Positions 27,512 to 35,723 of a stretch of 64,000 nucleotides of DNA are shown here, piece by piece. The DNA is from Bacillota bacterium. Its GTDB lineage: Bacteria; Bacillota; Clostridia; Acetivibrionales; DTU013. Position numbers and translations under genes: made by a program. The notes below the pieces were generated by a model. That model was given only the letters and a program-made list of their open reading frames with translations. It did not search any database and was not told the origin of the DNA. The stretch covers positions 186,001 to 250,000 of the forward strand of contig JAEZRE010000020.1 of the NCBI GenBank assembly GCA_023412915.1, given 5' to 3'. Positions within the stretch are counted from its first letter, which is position 1; every line of letters begins with the position of its first letter.

Positions 27512-27627
27512 TATGATCTCCTACTTCCTTCCATTTATTTTTCTATTATCTGTCTATTTGTCTTTCTATTGTCTGTATGCGCACCAGAACTCTTTAACAT
27601 GTACTGCGATATGGCTATGAACAAAAT

Positions 27628-27679
27628 AAAAAAAGCGCATTATCAGGGATGTATCCCCTGATAAGCGCCATTACTTATC
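27628..27679 (-). terminator. Leader terminator with competing hairpin upstream of amt
   Basis: On the minus strand a strong stem (27635-27648 with 27656-27668) is followed by seven U, about 40 bases after the amt promoter and 116 before the start codon. A second stem, GATAAG (27674-27679 on this strand as CTTATC complement) with 27660-27665, uses bases of the terminator arm, so the two exclude each other. This is the layout of an attenuator; the controlling factor is not visible. Confidence 0.75.
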
Positions 27680-27708
27680 TCGAAGCCATATAAAATATAT
27701 TTGTTTAG

Positions 27709-27737
27709 ATTATACTACGGTATACCTGAAAATGCAA
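27709..27737 (-). promoter_or_regulatory. Promoter of the amt-PII operon
   Basis: On the minus strand TTGCAT (27737-27732), a 17-base spacer and TATAAT (27714-27709). The transcript would begin near 27702 and pass through the leader terminator before amt. Confidence 0.8.
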
Positions 27738-27817
27738 GATGTGATTTTATAACTTGCAGGAAATAACCTTAGCCATATCACTTCATGTCCCGATTATTAA
27801 GAGGTAGGTGGAATATA

Positions 27818-27846
27818 TTGTGAATATAACTTTAGTGATATATAAT
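27818..27846 (+). promoter_or_regulatory. Promoter for the iron-sulfur protein gene
   Basis: TTGTGA (27818-27823), a 17-base spacer and TATAAT (27841-27846), 65 bases before ATG 27912. AAGGAG precedes the start codon. Confidence 0.8.
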
Positions 27847-27911
27847 AGGCATAAAATCAGACGGATAACCAGCAACTTGGTTGCTTTGCAGGTGTGTTAT
27901 AAGGAGCAGGT

Positions 27912-28844
27912 ATGGAACAGCTTGTCAAAAATGAAATACTGAGGTTGGGTTATAAGGCCGAGATAATTCCGGCATCCTATTATGATTATATCAGGCAGGA
28001 TTCCAAAGTTCTCATGGAAGGTGGATTCCTGAACAATTACCAGGATCGTCTGGTCAGGGATGTTTTCGATTTCAGCTTGCCTGACGAATGGGTAAAATCC
28101 TTTATTATAGTTGCAACGCCAAGCCCTTCGACGGTTACGGTAAAATTCGATCTCAAGGGAGAAAGAATACCTCTTAGGATCCCTTCTACATATGTCGATT
28201 ACAATTCCGCCCCTGTGGCCCTTGAAAAGCTATTGAACGGACTTTTAAACACGGCAGGCTACCATGTGGAGTCTGCACAGGAATTACCCAAGAAATGGCT
28301 GGCAGTGAGATCCGGACTCGGTGTATATGGAAGGAACAATATTTGTTATGTGGATGGTTTTGGGAGCTTTGTAACGCTGTCTGCCTTCTACTCTGATGTC
28401 CCGTGCGCCGCAGCCGGAGTATATGATATCCGGCAAATGGAGGAATGCAAGATCTGCAGAGCCTGCCTGAACAGTTGCCCGACTGCGGCGATCATTCCGG
28501 ACAGGTTTCTCGTAGACAATGAACGATGCCTTACATACTTCAATGAAGCTGGCGGCGAATATGATTTCCCCGAATGGGTCGACGAATCCGCGCATAATTC
28601 AGTAGTAGGGTGTACGCGCTGCCAGTTGATCTGCCCCGTAAACAGGCAATATATCAGCGATATGTCTGAGACTATCGAATTTGCGGAGGAAGAGACGGAG
28701 CTGCTGCTCTCAGGGGTCACTTTCGAACAGCTGCCGGAGGAACTTGCGCAAAAAATCGATAAACTCAACATGAGAGATTATCTCAGCGCCTTGCCGCGGA
28801 ATCTCAGGGCTCTTTTCAACAGGGAAGACCTTGTAAAAACATGA
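27912..28844 (+). CDS. 4Fe-4S double-cluster protein, QueG-like (epoxyqueuosine-reductase-related)
   Basis: 310 residues. Two cysteine sets for 4Fe-4S clusters: CKICRACLNSCP (Cx2Cx2Cx3C) and CTRCQLICPVN. The spacing and the VRSGLGVYGRNNICYV segment resemble QueG, which finishes the queuosine base of tRNA. It is shorter than typical QueG and the N-terminal cobalamin-binding half is weakly conserved, so it may belong to the related reductive group of unknown substrate. Monocistronic; its end carries the serS promoter. Confidence 0.75.
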   Translation: MEQLVKNEILRLGYKAEIIPASYYDYIRQDSKVLMEGGFLNNYQDRLVRDVFDFSLPDEWVKSFIIVATPSPSTVTVKFDLKGERIPLRIPSTYVDYNSAPVALEKLLNGLLNTAGYHVESAQELPKKWLAVRSGLGVYGRNNICYVDGFGSFVTLSAFYSDVPCAAAGVYDIRQMEECKICRACLNSCPTAAIIPDRFLVDNERCLTYFNEAGGEYDFPEWVDESAHNSVVGCTRCQLICPVNRQYISDMSETIEFAEEETELLLSGVTFEQLPEELAQKIDKLNMRDYLSALPRNLRALFNREDLVKT

Positions 28845-28859
28845 ACAATGGTGTAGAAT
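28831..28859 (+). promoter_or_regulatory. Promoter of the serS T-box transcript
   Basis: TTGTAA (28831-28836, inside the end of the preceding gene), a 17-base spacer and TAGAAT (28854-28859). Transcription would begin near 28866, at the start of the T-box leader. Confidence 0.7.
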
Positions 28860-28865
28860 AGTTGA

Positions 28866-29106
28866 AAATACAGGAAACAATGAATATATCGATGAGGGAG
28901 AAAATCCATGTACCAGGTCCCAGAGAGCCGGAGACAGGTGAAAACCGGCCCGGGCATGTGGAACTTCCGCTCCCGAGATCCCGGCGACGAACCGGGCCGG
29001 CGCGCCGGTTACAGCGTTTTGAGCAGGATCGGTTTTCCGGTCAATTTGGGTGGTATCGCGGGTAAAACTCTCGTCCCTGATTATTTTAGGGGTGAGAGTT
29101 TTTTGT
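28866..29106 (+). promoter_or_regulatory. T-box leader of serS, with terminator
   Basis: The T-box core GGGTGGTATCGCGGG is at 29048-29062 and is followed by a terminator whose arms (about 29064-29077 and 29088-29101) end in TTTTTT. Upstream helices with AGAGAGCCGG and GGTGAAAACCGG are typical of stem I and stem II/III areas. Uncharged tRNA, expected to be tRNA-Ser from the gene served, would bind and prevent termination. I did not assign the specifier codon. Confidence 0.92.
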
Positions 29107-29125
29107 ATAACAAGGAGGGTATTTT

Positions 29126-30424
29126 ATGCTGGATATCAACTATATCAGGGCTTACCCCGGAATAGTAAAGAAAGCGGCGGAAGACAAGCTGATGGACACC
29201 GACGTCGACAGTCTGCTGGACCTGGATGTAAGGATCAGGAATATGACAACTGCCGCAGACATGCTGAGATCCGAGAGGAACAATATTTCAAAGCAGACTC
29301 CAATGCTTGCAGGCGAGGAGAAGACGAAGGCAATAGGGCGTGTCAGGGAGATCAAGGAGGAACTGGCGTCGATTGAAGGCTTACTTATAGAGGCCAAAGA
29401 CGAATTCGACCGTATCATGCTTACCGTTCCGAGTGTTCCGCTGCCTGAGGTACCGTTGGGCAAGGGCGAAGAGGACAATGTCGAGATAAGGCGGTGGGGC
29501 GAGAAGCCCGACTTTGGTTTTGTTCCGAAGGACCATGTCGAATTGGCAGAAAGCCTTGATCTTGTGGATATACCCCGGGCTGTGAAATTTGCCGGCAGCA
29601 GGTCGTATTTTTTGAAAAATGAAGGCGTCCTGCTTGAAATGGCAATTTGTCGGTTTGTTATCGACGTGCTTACGTCCAAAGGCTTTACGCCCATGACAGT
29701 GCCGTTGATGGTACGAGAGAGCGCAATGCAAGGTACGGGGTATTTCCCGCTGGGCAGGGACCAGGCGTACAAGCTGCCCGAGGATGATCTGTTTCTTATT
29801 GGGACGTCGGAGGTATCGCTGGTTTCCTATCATCAAAACGAAATTTTGGAAGCGGAGGAGCTTCCGAAAAAATACGCCGGCTACTCGACCTGTTTCAGAC
29901 GCGAGGCCGGCACATACGGCAAGGATACTCGAGGCCTTTACAGGGTCCACCAGTTCCAGAAGGTCGAGCAGGTGATCATATGCAGAAATGATGCTGCTGA
30001 AGCGGAAAAGCTGCATTACGAGATATTGAACAATACGGAGGATATATTGAAGGCTCTTAAGCTGCCCTACAGGGTGGCGCTGGCATGCACCGGCGAGATA
30101 GGCATCGGTCAGGTCAGGAAGCATGAGGTCGAAACCTGGATGCCAAGCAGGGGCGCATATTGTGAAACTCATTCATGCTCGACGCTGAATGATTTCCAAG
30201 CCAGACGTTCCAATATCAGATACAGAGATAAGGACGGTTCACTGAAATATGTCTATACGCTGAACAATACAGGCATCGCATCTCCAAGGATACTGATACC
30301 TCTACTCGAGAATTATCAGAATGCTGACGGAAGCGTTACGATACCGGAGGTGCTGAGAACCTATATGAACGGCCGGGAAAGGATTGGTCCAAAGACAGCC
30401 GGCGGACTCAAACCGAAGGAATAG
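29126..30424 (+). CDS. serS: Seryl-tRNA synthetase
   Basis: 432 residues, standard length. N-terminal antiparallel coiled-coil arm (about 30-105) that grips the tRNA-Ser variable arm; class II catalytic core with motif 2 near STCFRREAGTYGKDTRG and motif 3 GIASPRILIPLLENYQ. Charges tRNA-Ser with serine. ATG follows AAGGAGGG and a T-box leader. No anomalies. Confidence 0.97.
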   Translation: MLDINYIRAYPGIVKKAAEDKLMDTDVDSLLDLDVRIRNMTTAADMLRSERNNISKQTPMLAGEEKTKAIGRVREIKEELASIEGLLIEAKDEFDRIMLTVPSVPLPEVPLGKGEEDNVEIRRWGEKPDFGFVPKDHVELAESLDLVDIPRAVKFAGSRSYFLKNEGVLLEMAICRFVIDVLTSKGFTPMTVPLMVRESAMQGTGYFPLGRDQAYKLPEDDLFLIGTSEVSLVSYHQNEILEAEELPKKYAGYSTCFRREAGTYGKDTRGLYRVHQFQKVEQVIICRNDAAEAEKLHYEILNNTEDILKALKLPYRVALACTGEIGIGQVRKHEVETWMPSRGAYCETHSCSTLNDFQARRSNIRYRDKDGSLKYVYTLNNTGIASPRILIPLLENYQNADGSVTIPEVLRTYMNGRERIGPKTAGGLKPKE

Positions 30425-30520
30425 GCAGAGGCTCTATTGAATAAGCTTTTCCATTTTGATAAAATGGGTTCATAGAGAGATACTGACGTGCTAATGTAAT
30501 CTATCATTTCTGGAGGAAAA

Positions 30521-31132
30521 ATGAACTTAACTCAGCAGGAAGAACTACTACTAAGTGTCTACAGCGTTGATCATCTTTTGAAATGCAGGGTTATAGAAAC
30601 ACCAGAGCCTGAAGTCAAATTAGCGCCTGTCTCCGGTAAAGTCGATATGTTTCAGGTCTATGATCCGGTAGTCTTAGTTTTCTATGATCATGATAAGCAA
30701 CTTCAGACGATTCCGGCCGATATCAGCCGGATCGACAGGTCCTCCGCCATGGTCACGGCATTGGTCAGTGATATTGAAATAGCGGAGGAACGGCGAATAT
30801 TCGAAAGATATCCCGTTTCTCTGGAAGTGAGTGCGAGAAAGAAGTTTTCAAGCAAGAGGCTGCGCTTCATTGTCAAAAATATCAGCCTGTACGGACTGGG
30901 TGCGGTCTCGCAGGCGGATATTGAAGTTGACGAACCGGTCGATATCGACCTCATTACCGACCGCTCAATGTTCTTTTTCAACGGAAAGGTCGTCTGGAAA
31001 AAGAAGCTCGATAAATGTTTTGAGTACGGCTTGCAGTTTACCCTGTACGACGTTGCTACCAAAAACCAGCTTGAGGATTTCCTTTCCAAGCTTAAGAGCG
31101 AGTACGTAAAGATGATGCCCAAGGCGAGGTGA
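30521..31132 (+). CDS. PilZ-domain (c-di-GMP binding) protein, YcgR-like
   Basis: 203 residues. N-terminal YcgR-type beta domain (1-95) and C-terminal PilZ domain (100-200) with RIFER (RxxxR) and NISLYGLG (D/NxSxxG), the c-di-GMP contacts. Such proteins act as flagellar brakes or link c-di-GMP to surface behaviour. GGAGG precedes the ATG. Its stop codon TGA is formed by the first bases of a dispersed repeat. Confidence 0.9.
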   Translation: MNLTQQEELLLSVYSVDHLLKCRVIETPEPEVKLAPVSGKVDMFQVYDPVVLVFYDHDKQLQTIPADISRIDRSSAMVTALVSDIEIAEERRIFERYPVSLEVSARKKFSSKRLRFIVKNISLYGLGAVSQADIEVDEPVDIDLITDRSMFFFNGKVVWKKKLDKCFEYGLQFTLYDVATKNQLEDFLSKLKSEYVKMMPKAR

Positions 31133-31156
31133 AACAAAAGAACCGTCCCTGCGTTC
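31131..31156 (-). repeat. Dispersed repeat, half-element (AAGAACCGTCCCTG type)
   Basis: GAAACAAAAGAACCGTCCC and the following TGCGTTC match the right arm of the full palindrome at 42112-42183 and the reverse of the copy at 51880. The repeat starts inside the PilZ stop codon. Confidence 0.8.
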
Positions 31157-31176
31157 CATTCCACCCGCGTTCCAAT

Positions 31177-33660
31177 TCACAAATCCCTGTAGAACTCCAG
31201 GTTCTGAAGAAGTATCGGGTCAAGCTCGCCGCTTGTCCTGAGATAAAGCTTGTAATGGCTCTCAAGCTCCCTGGCCTGCTTCTGCCGCTGGAATTTTACC
31301 GTTGTCAGCATATCCGTATATATTGGCTGCTGCTCGAGTTGGGTACGGATTGCTTTGGAAAAGGTGCAATGCTTCATGAATATGCTGCGGGCCACCTTGT
31401 TGAGGCGCGGGTTGCCCTTGGATTCATTATTGATCCATATTTCATAGTCCGACGTGAATATATCGCGCAGACGATTATGGTTTTTTGTTATCAGCGATTT
31501 TACCTTTTCTTTTGCATCATCCGAAAGATCGTGATTCTTCCGGTAGAACTGGATATAGTCGGCGTATTCGGACGTGAGTGAGCTCTGGCTGACGTCGTTC
31601 CACGCCGTTCCCATCATTGTCCTGCAAAGCTCCCATCTGAAATTGCCGACCAGTTTCAATATCATATCGTCGAGGTTTTCGTCCGTAAAGACAGGCAAAA
31701 TGAATCTTCCGGGAGTGCTGCGCACTCTTCCGGTTATCTCCTGCCACATCATCGCGCGCGTTCCGTAAACCGGCATGAGTATGATGTCAGGTACGACCTG
31801 CATCATAACTATTTCTTTTTCTATACCTTTGGAAGTGTCCCTGTAGTTTATCTCCCTGTGGAAAGCAGCAAAGTCGATTTCCAATATTTTGTTGAGCCTT
31901 TCCTGGATCATTTCGGGCGTAACAATGGAGCGGACAGGGTTGTATGGAGCCATATCCTTGTGGAGTATCGGGAAGTAGACGGAGATCTGGCCCTGGCACA
32001 GCCTGTGGTTCTGACGGAACATGTTGCTGTTTTCGAATTCGAGCCTGCCGTCCCTGTTGCCGTCATAATTTGCTTTGTCCTTGTCAGTGTATTTGCCCTG
32101 TTTCTTCAGCTCACGGAAGGTGTCATAGTAATCGTGCCCGAAACTGCTGACGGACGGATCTTTTTCCATAGCGTAAATACGGGCGAACCAGTCGTTTATA
32201 TAATAAATGTTCGATATGCCGGCGGAACGTTCGGTCCCCGCAAGCTTGTAAAGAGCCATTGTCTGGCTGTTTTCAAGCAGTTTCTCGTCCATGTAGCCGT
32301 ACATCAGAAACATTCTTACAAGTCGTGAATTGTCTTTCAGGCGGTGCGCCTTTTTAAAAATAGCCGGGTATAGCTCAAAAAACAGGTCTGTAATTGCCGC
32401 TCTTATCTCCCTTGCTGTATCATCCGCCGAAAGCCTGTTTTTAAGGTTTCTGAAGGCCACAAGGTTCATCATGAAGCACGTGGCTTTTTCCTCCGGTATT
32501 TCCGAATATTCAAGCAGCTTTTCTGCGCTGCCTGTCAATTCTTCGGGAAGCTCCCGTATTTCACCGGGTTCTTCGGACGTTGAGGCGGAGTTCGGATTCT
32601 GTGACGCCCCGGCAAGGGACGCGACGGCGCCGGTGTGGAAGTGTTCAAGATATTTGAAGTCGATAGGGCTTACGTGTTTGTATTCGAATTCGATATAGGC
32701 TGAAGCATCCTTAAGCTTGTCGAATATATAATTAAGGGCATTTGTGGCAGGCGAGCTGTCCAACCCCTTAGCCTTCATCTCTTTGGCCGCTCTCATAAAA
32801 GCTTCATAGACGCTGTTTTTATCTTCGCCATACAAAAGACTTATCGTTTCATCGAGCCGGCAAAGCGTGAGGCGCAACCTGCCGGTCAGCTGATCAAGGC
32901 ATTCCGAGGCTTTTTTCATATGCGCTTCCGCAATGTACCTGTCCGCTCCGAAAAAGGTTTTCCGCAGCTCGGGCTGCATTCCGAACAGATGAGTGAAATA
33001 TTCCGCTTCCTGGAGACAAGCCGGTTTTTCGGCGCCGATATCTTCGCCATACGGACGGAGCGTTTCAATGAACTGCCTGTTGAAGTGTTCCGGGATCATA
33101 ATATTGTCGTTCCTCATGGCTTCAAAAAGCTCGCTGCCGATCTGGGCAGCCCTTCCGGGAACGGCGTCCAGCCCGTATTTCTCCGCAATGGCGGCATAAA
33201 AGACGCAAAGGTTTTGCAGCAGGCTGTTTATGCGGTTCAGGTAAGACTGAGCCTTTTGGTTTGCCTGCACCATATTATTTATAAAGCTGCTGATGGAATT
33301 GATGACATAAGCGCCGTAATCTTTCTGATTATTTATAGCATCCAGCGCTTCCGCTACATTCTCGAACGTATATGCATAGAGGCCGCAATCCGATGAAGCG
33401 GCGATTGTAAGGGTATTGACGCCACTTTGGAGCAAATCGCCGACGCCTGTGAAAATGTTCTGGTCCAGTTCGAACAGACGGTAGCTTTTATGCTTCAGGT
33501 CTGCATACGAGACTGGGAATCCCTTTTTCAGAGGAGATATGAATACTTCGAGCTTACCCTGCAGCAACAGGTCTATCGACACGGCATCGGTGCCTTCAAG
33601 CTTGATGAGATCGCCTTTCTTTTGCACGTAACTTCCGTTTTTGTTAACTTTGGTATTCAT
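31177..33660 (-). CDS. Large cytoplasmic protein of unknown function with cyclic-nucleotide-binding-like N-terminus
   Basis: 827 residues from ATG 33660 (GGAG upstream; a TTG five codons earlier is less likely). Residues about 10-115 read like a cNMP-binding beta-barrel: YVQKKGDLIKLEG, LLLQGKLEVFI, then NIFTGVGDLLQSG and TLTIAASSDCGLYAY, where the usual phosphate-binding Arg/Glu motif is not evident. The remaining ~700 residues are mostly helical, without signal peptide or membrane segments, and match no family I know. Flanked by a converging PilZ gene and by prfC and a small membrane protein upstream on the same strand. Confidence 0.75.
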   Translation of the reverse strand: MNTKVNKNGSYVQKKGDLIKLEGTDAVSIDLLLQGKLEVFISPLKKGFPVSYADLKHKSYRLFELDQNIFTGVGDLLQSGVNTLTIAASSDCGLYAYTFENVAEALDAINNQKDYGAYVINSISSFINNMVQANQKAQSYLNRINSLLQNLCVFYAAIAEKYGLDAVPGRAAQIGSELFEAMRNDNIMIPEHFNRQFIETLRPYGEDIGAEKPACLQEAEYFTHLFGMQPELRKTFFGADRYIAEAHMKKASECLDQLTGRLRLTLCRLDETISLLYGEDKNSVYEAFMRAAKEMKAKGLDSSPATNALNYIFDKLKDASAYIEFEYKHVSPIDFKYLEHFHTGAVASLAGASQNPNSASTSEEPGEIRELPEELTGSAEKLLEYSEIPEEKATCFMMNLVAFRNLKNRLSADDTAREIRAAITDLFFELYPAIFKKAHRLKDNSRLVRMFLMYGYMDEKLLENSQTMALYKLAGTERSAGISNIYYINDWFARIYAMEKDPSVSSFGHDYYDTFRELKKQGKYTDKDKANYDGNRDGRLEFENSNMFRQNHRLCQGQISVYFPILHKDMAPYNPVRSIVTPEMIQERLNKILEIDFAAFHREINYRDTSKGIEKEIVMMQVVPDIILMPVYGTRAMMWQEITGRVRSTPGRFILPVFTDENLDDMILKLVGNFRWELCRTMMGTAWNDVSQSSLTSEYADYIQFYRKNHDLSDDAKEKVKSLITKNHNRLRDIFTSDYEIWINNESKGNPRLNKVARSIFMKHCTFSKAIRTQLEQQPIYTDMLTTVKFQRQKQARELESHYKLYLRTSGELDPILLQNLEFYRDL

Positions 33661-33732
33661 TTGTGGCCGCTCCAATGTATTTTTTCTATCATTATACCTT
33701 ATTTTTTCCAGTCGGGAAACGGGACTTTTGTC

Positions 33733-33840
33733 CTAGGACGTCGAAATATTGGAGGCGGCATAAAAAAAGAATATAATGCTGAAGATCAATATGCCTATAA
33801 TTGTAAATGACCCGATTATAGCGGCTTTTTTGTTTCTCAT
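33733..33840 (-). CDS. Small single-span membrane protein (35 residues)
   Basis: ATG 33840 to TAG 33733. The product starts MRNKKAAIIGSFTIIGI and is one hydrophobic span flanked by an Arg/Lys-rich N-terminus (inside) and a short Ser/Thr tail. AGAGGG lies upstream at a workable distance. It lies between prfC and the large unknown gene on the same strand. Whether it is expressed cannot be judged from sequence alone. Confidence 0.5.
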   Translation of the reverse strand: MRNKKAAIIGSFTIIGILIFSIIFFFYAASNISTS

Positions 33841-33881
33841 TCAGCCCTCTTCGCATTATATTCTCTATGCTAAATAGCTAT

Positions 33882-35495
33882 TTAATTATTTACGGCTGCG
33901 ATATCTGCGAGCTCGAGGCCTTTGTTGCGCTCCTCAGCCCAGCGTATGGACCAGTCGTTTTCGAACAGCAGCACGGGCCTTGAGTCGTTGTCCTCTACCA
34001 GCATCGTTGAACTTGTAAGATTGAACTGCTTTAATTTGTCCATATCAGTCTCCGATACGGGCCAGCGTGCAAATCTGAATGGAAGCTGCGTAATCCTTAG
34101 GTCCACGCCGTATTCATGCTTGAGCCTGTGTTCGAGCACCTCGAACTGAAGTACGCCGACAGCGCCTATTATGATGTTTTCCATACCTGTGTCCGGCTGC
34201 TTGAAGACCTGTATCGCCCCTTCTTCGGAAAGCTGGCTTATCCCTTTGACAAACTGCTTTCTTTTCATCGAATCCATGGGCGTTATACGTGCGAAATGCT
34301 CCGCGGGGAAGACGGGTATGCCTTCGAATTTGAAACGGCCGTTTCCTTCGACCAGGGTGTCACCGATTTTGAATATTCCCGGATCGAATACTCCGATGAT
34401 GTCGCCGGGGTAAGCTTCCTCCACGATTGCGCGCTCCTGTGCCATGAACTGCTGGGGCTGGGCGAGCCGGATCTCTTTTCCTTCCTGTACGTGAAAAACG
34501 GACATGCCCCGCGTGAACTGCCCGGAGCATATGCGTATGAACGCTATCCTATCCCTGTGAGTGGGATTCATGTTGGCCTGTATTTTGAAAACAAAGCCCG
34601 AAAAACTGCCTGTCTCCGGATCGATCTCGCCTTCGGTCGAATTGCGGATTCCCGGGCAGGGTGCAAGCCTGATGAATTCTTCAAGGAAGGGTTCCACGCC
34701 GAAATTGGTCATGGCGCTGCCGAAAAACATCGGTGTGAGTTCGCCCATGTTTATTTTGTCCATTGAAAACTCGTCGCCGGCCATGTCCAGAAGCTCTATG
34801 TCCTCGCAGAGCTTATCGTGGTAATGGCTGCCGAGCAGGTCCGCAAATACCTTGTCGTCGACAGTTCCTTTTATCAAGTTTACTTCCGTCTGGCCATGCC
34901 TTCCGCCTTCGAAAAGCTCTATCTGCTTTTCCTTCCTGTTATAAACGCCCTTGAAGTCGCCGTCCGTTCCTATCGGCCAATTCATGGGATACGAGCGTAT
35001 GCCGAGCACGTTCTCTATCTCTTCCATCAGTTCAAACGGGTCCTTGCTTGCACGGTCCATTTTATTGACAAATGTGAAGATCGGTATCCCGCGCATTTTA
35101 CAGACGTGAAACAGCTTTATAGTCTGGGCTTCGACGCCCTTTGCGCCGTCTATGAGCATGACTGCGCTGTCAGCGGCGATAAGCGTGCGGTAGGTGTCTT
35201 CGCTGAAGTCCTGATGGCCGGGGGTGTCGAGAATATTTATAAAATGATCGGCATATTCGAACTGCATTACGCTCGAGGTTACCGATATGCCTCTCTGCTT
35301 TTCTATTTCCATCCAGTCGGAAACTGCATAGCTGCCGGCCTTCCTTGCCTTTACCGTTCCGGCCAGCCTTATTGCGCCGCCGTAGAGCAGCAATTTTTCG
35401 GTAAGCGTAGTTTTGCCCGCGTCAGGATGCGATATGATTGCAAAGGTTTTTCTCCTTCTGGTCTCGTTCTTTATTATTTCTTTCTTGTCCGGCAT
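33882..35495 (-). CDS. prfC: Peptide chain release factor 3
   Basis: About 537 residues from ATG 35495 with AAAGGA upstream; an in-frame ATG at 35507 sits on the ribosome site and is less likely. Translational GTPase that recycles RF1/RF2. GTPase motifs: SHPDAGKTTLTEK (G1), DTPGHQDFSEDTYR (G3) and NKMDR (G4), then EF-Tu-like beta domains and the RF3 C-terminal domain. Single gene, standard length. Confidence 0.95.
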   Translation of the reverse strand: MPDKKEIIKNETRRRKTFAIISHPDAGKTTLTEKLLLYGGAIRLAGTVKARKAGSYAVSDWMEIEKQRGISVTSSVMQFEYADHFINILDTPGHQDFSEDTYRTLIAADSAVMLIDGAKGVEAQTIKLFHVCKMRGIPIFTFVNKMDRASKDPFELMEEIENVLGIRSYPMNWPIGTDGDFKGVYNRKEKQIELFEGGRHGQTEVNLIKGTVDDKVFADLLGSHYHDKLCEDIELLDMAGDEFSMDKINMGELTPMFFGSAMTNFGVEPFLEEFIRLAPCPGIRNSTEGEIDPETGSFSGFVFKIQANMNPTHRDRIAFIRICSGQFTRGMSVFHVQEGKEIRLAQPQQFMAQERAIVEEAYPGDIIGVFDPGIFKIGDTLVEGNGRFKFEGIPVFPAEHFARITPMDSMKRKQFVKGISQLSEEGAIQVFKQPDTGMENIIIGAVGVLQFEVLEHRLKHEYGVDLRITQLPFRFARWPVSETDMDKLKQFNLTSSTMLVEDNDSRPVLLFENDWSIRWAEERNKGLELADIAAVNN

Positions 35496-35723
35496 TTTTA
35501 AAACCATTCCTTTAATACGATTATTTTGGTCATTATGTGGCGTCAAACAGCACCACAGGTAGATTTAACCGGTCTGCCCAGTAAAATTCACCATCCCATA
35601 TTATCTTATTTCTGAGGTTCCTGTCAAACATGAGATAAATATATTATAATATAAGTAATATTTTCAATAATAAATAATTTTTTATAGCTGGAATAATAGT
35701 GATGAAACTGCGGGGGAGATGCT

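Noticed and set aside
28862..29376. Plus-strand frames over the serS T-box leader and the start of serS
   Set aside because: They cover the T-box core and terminator or shadow serS in another frame.
34116..35501. Long plus-strand frames opposite prfC
   Set aside because: Shadows of a highly conserved gene, with no family resemblance.
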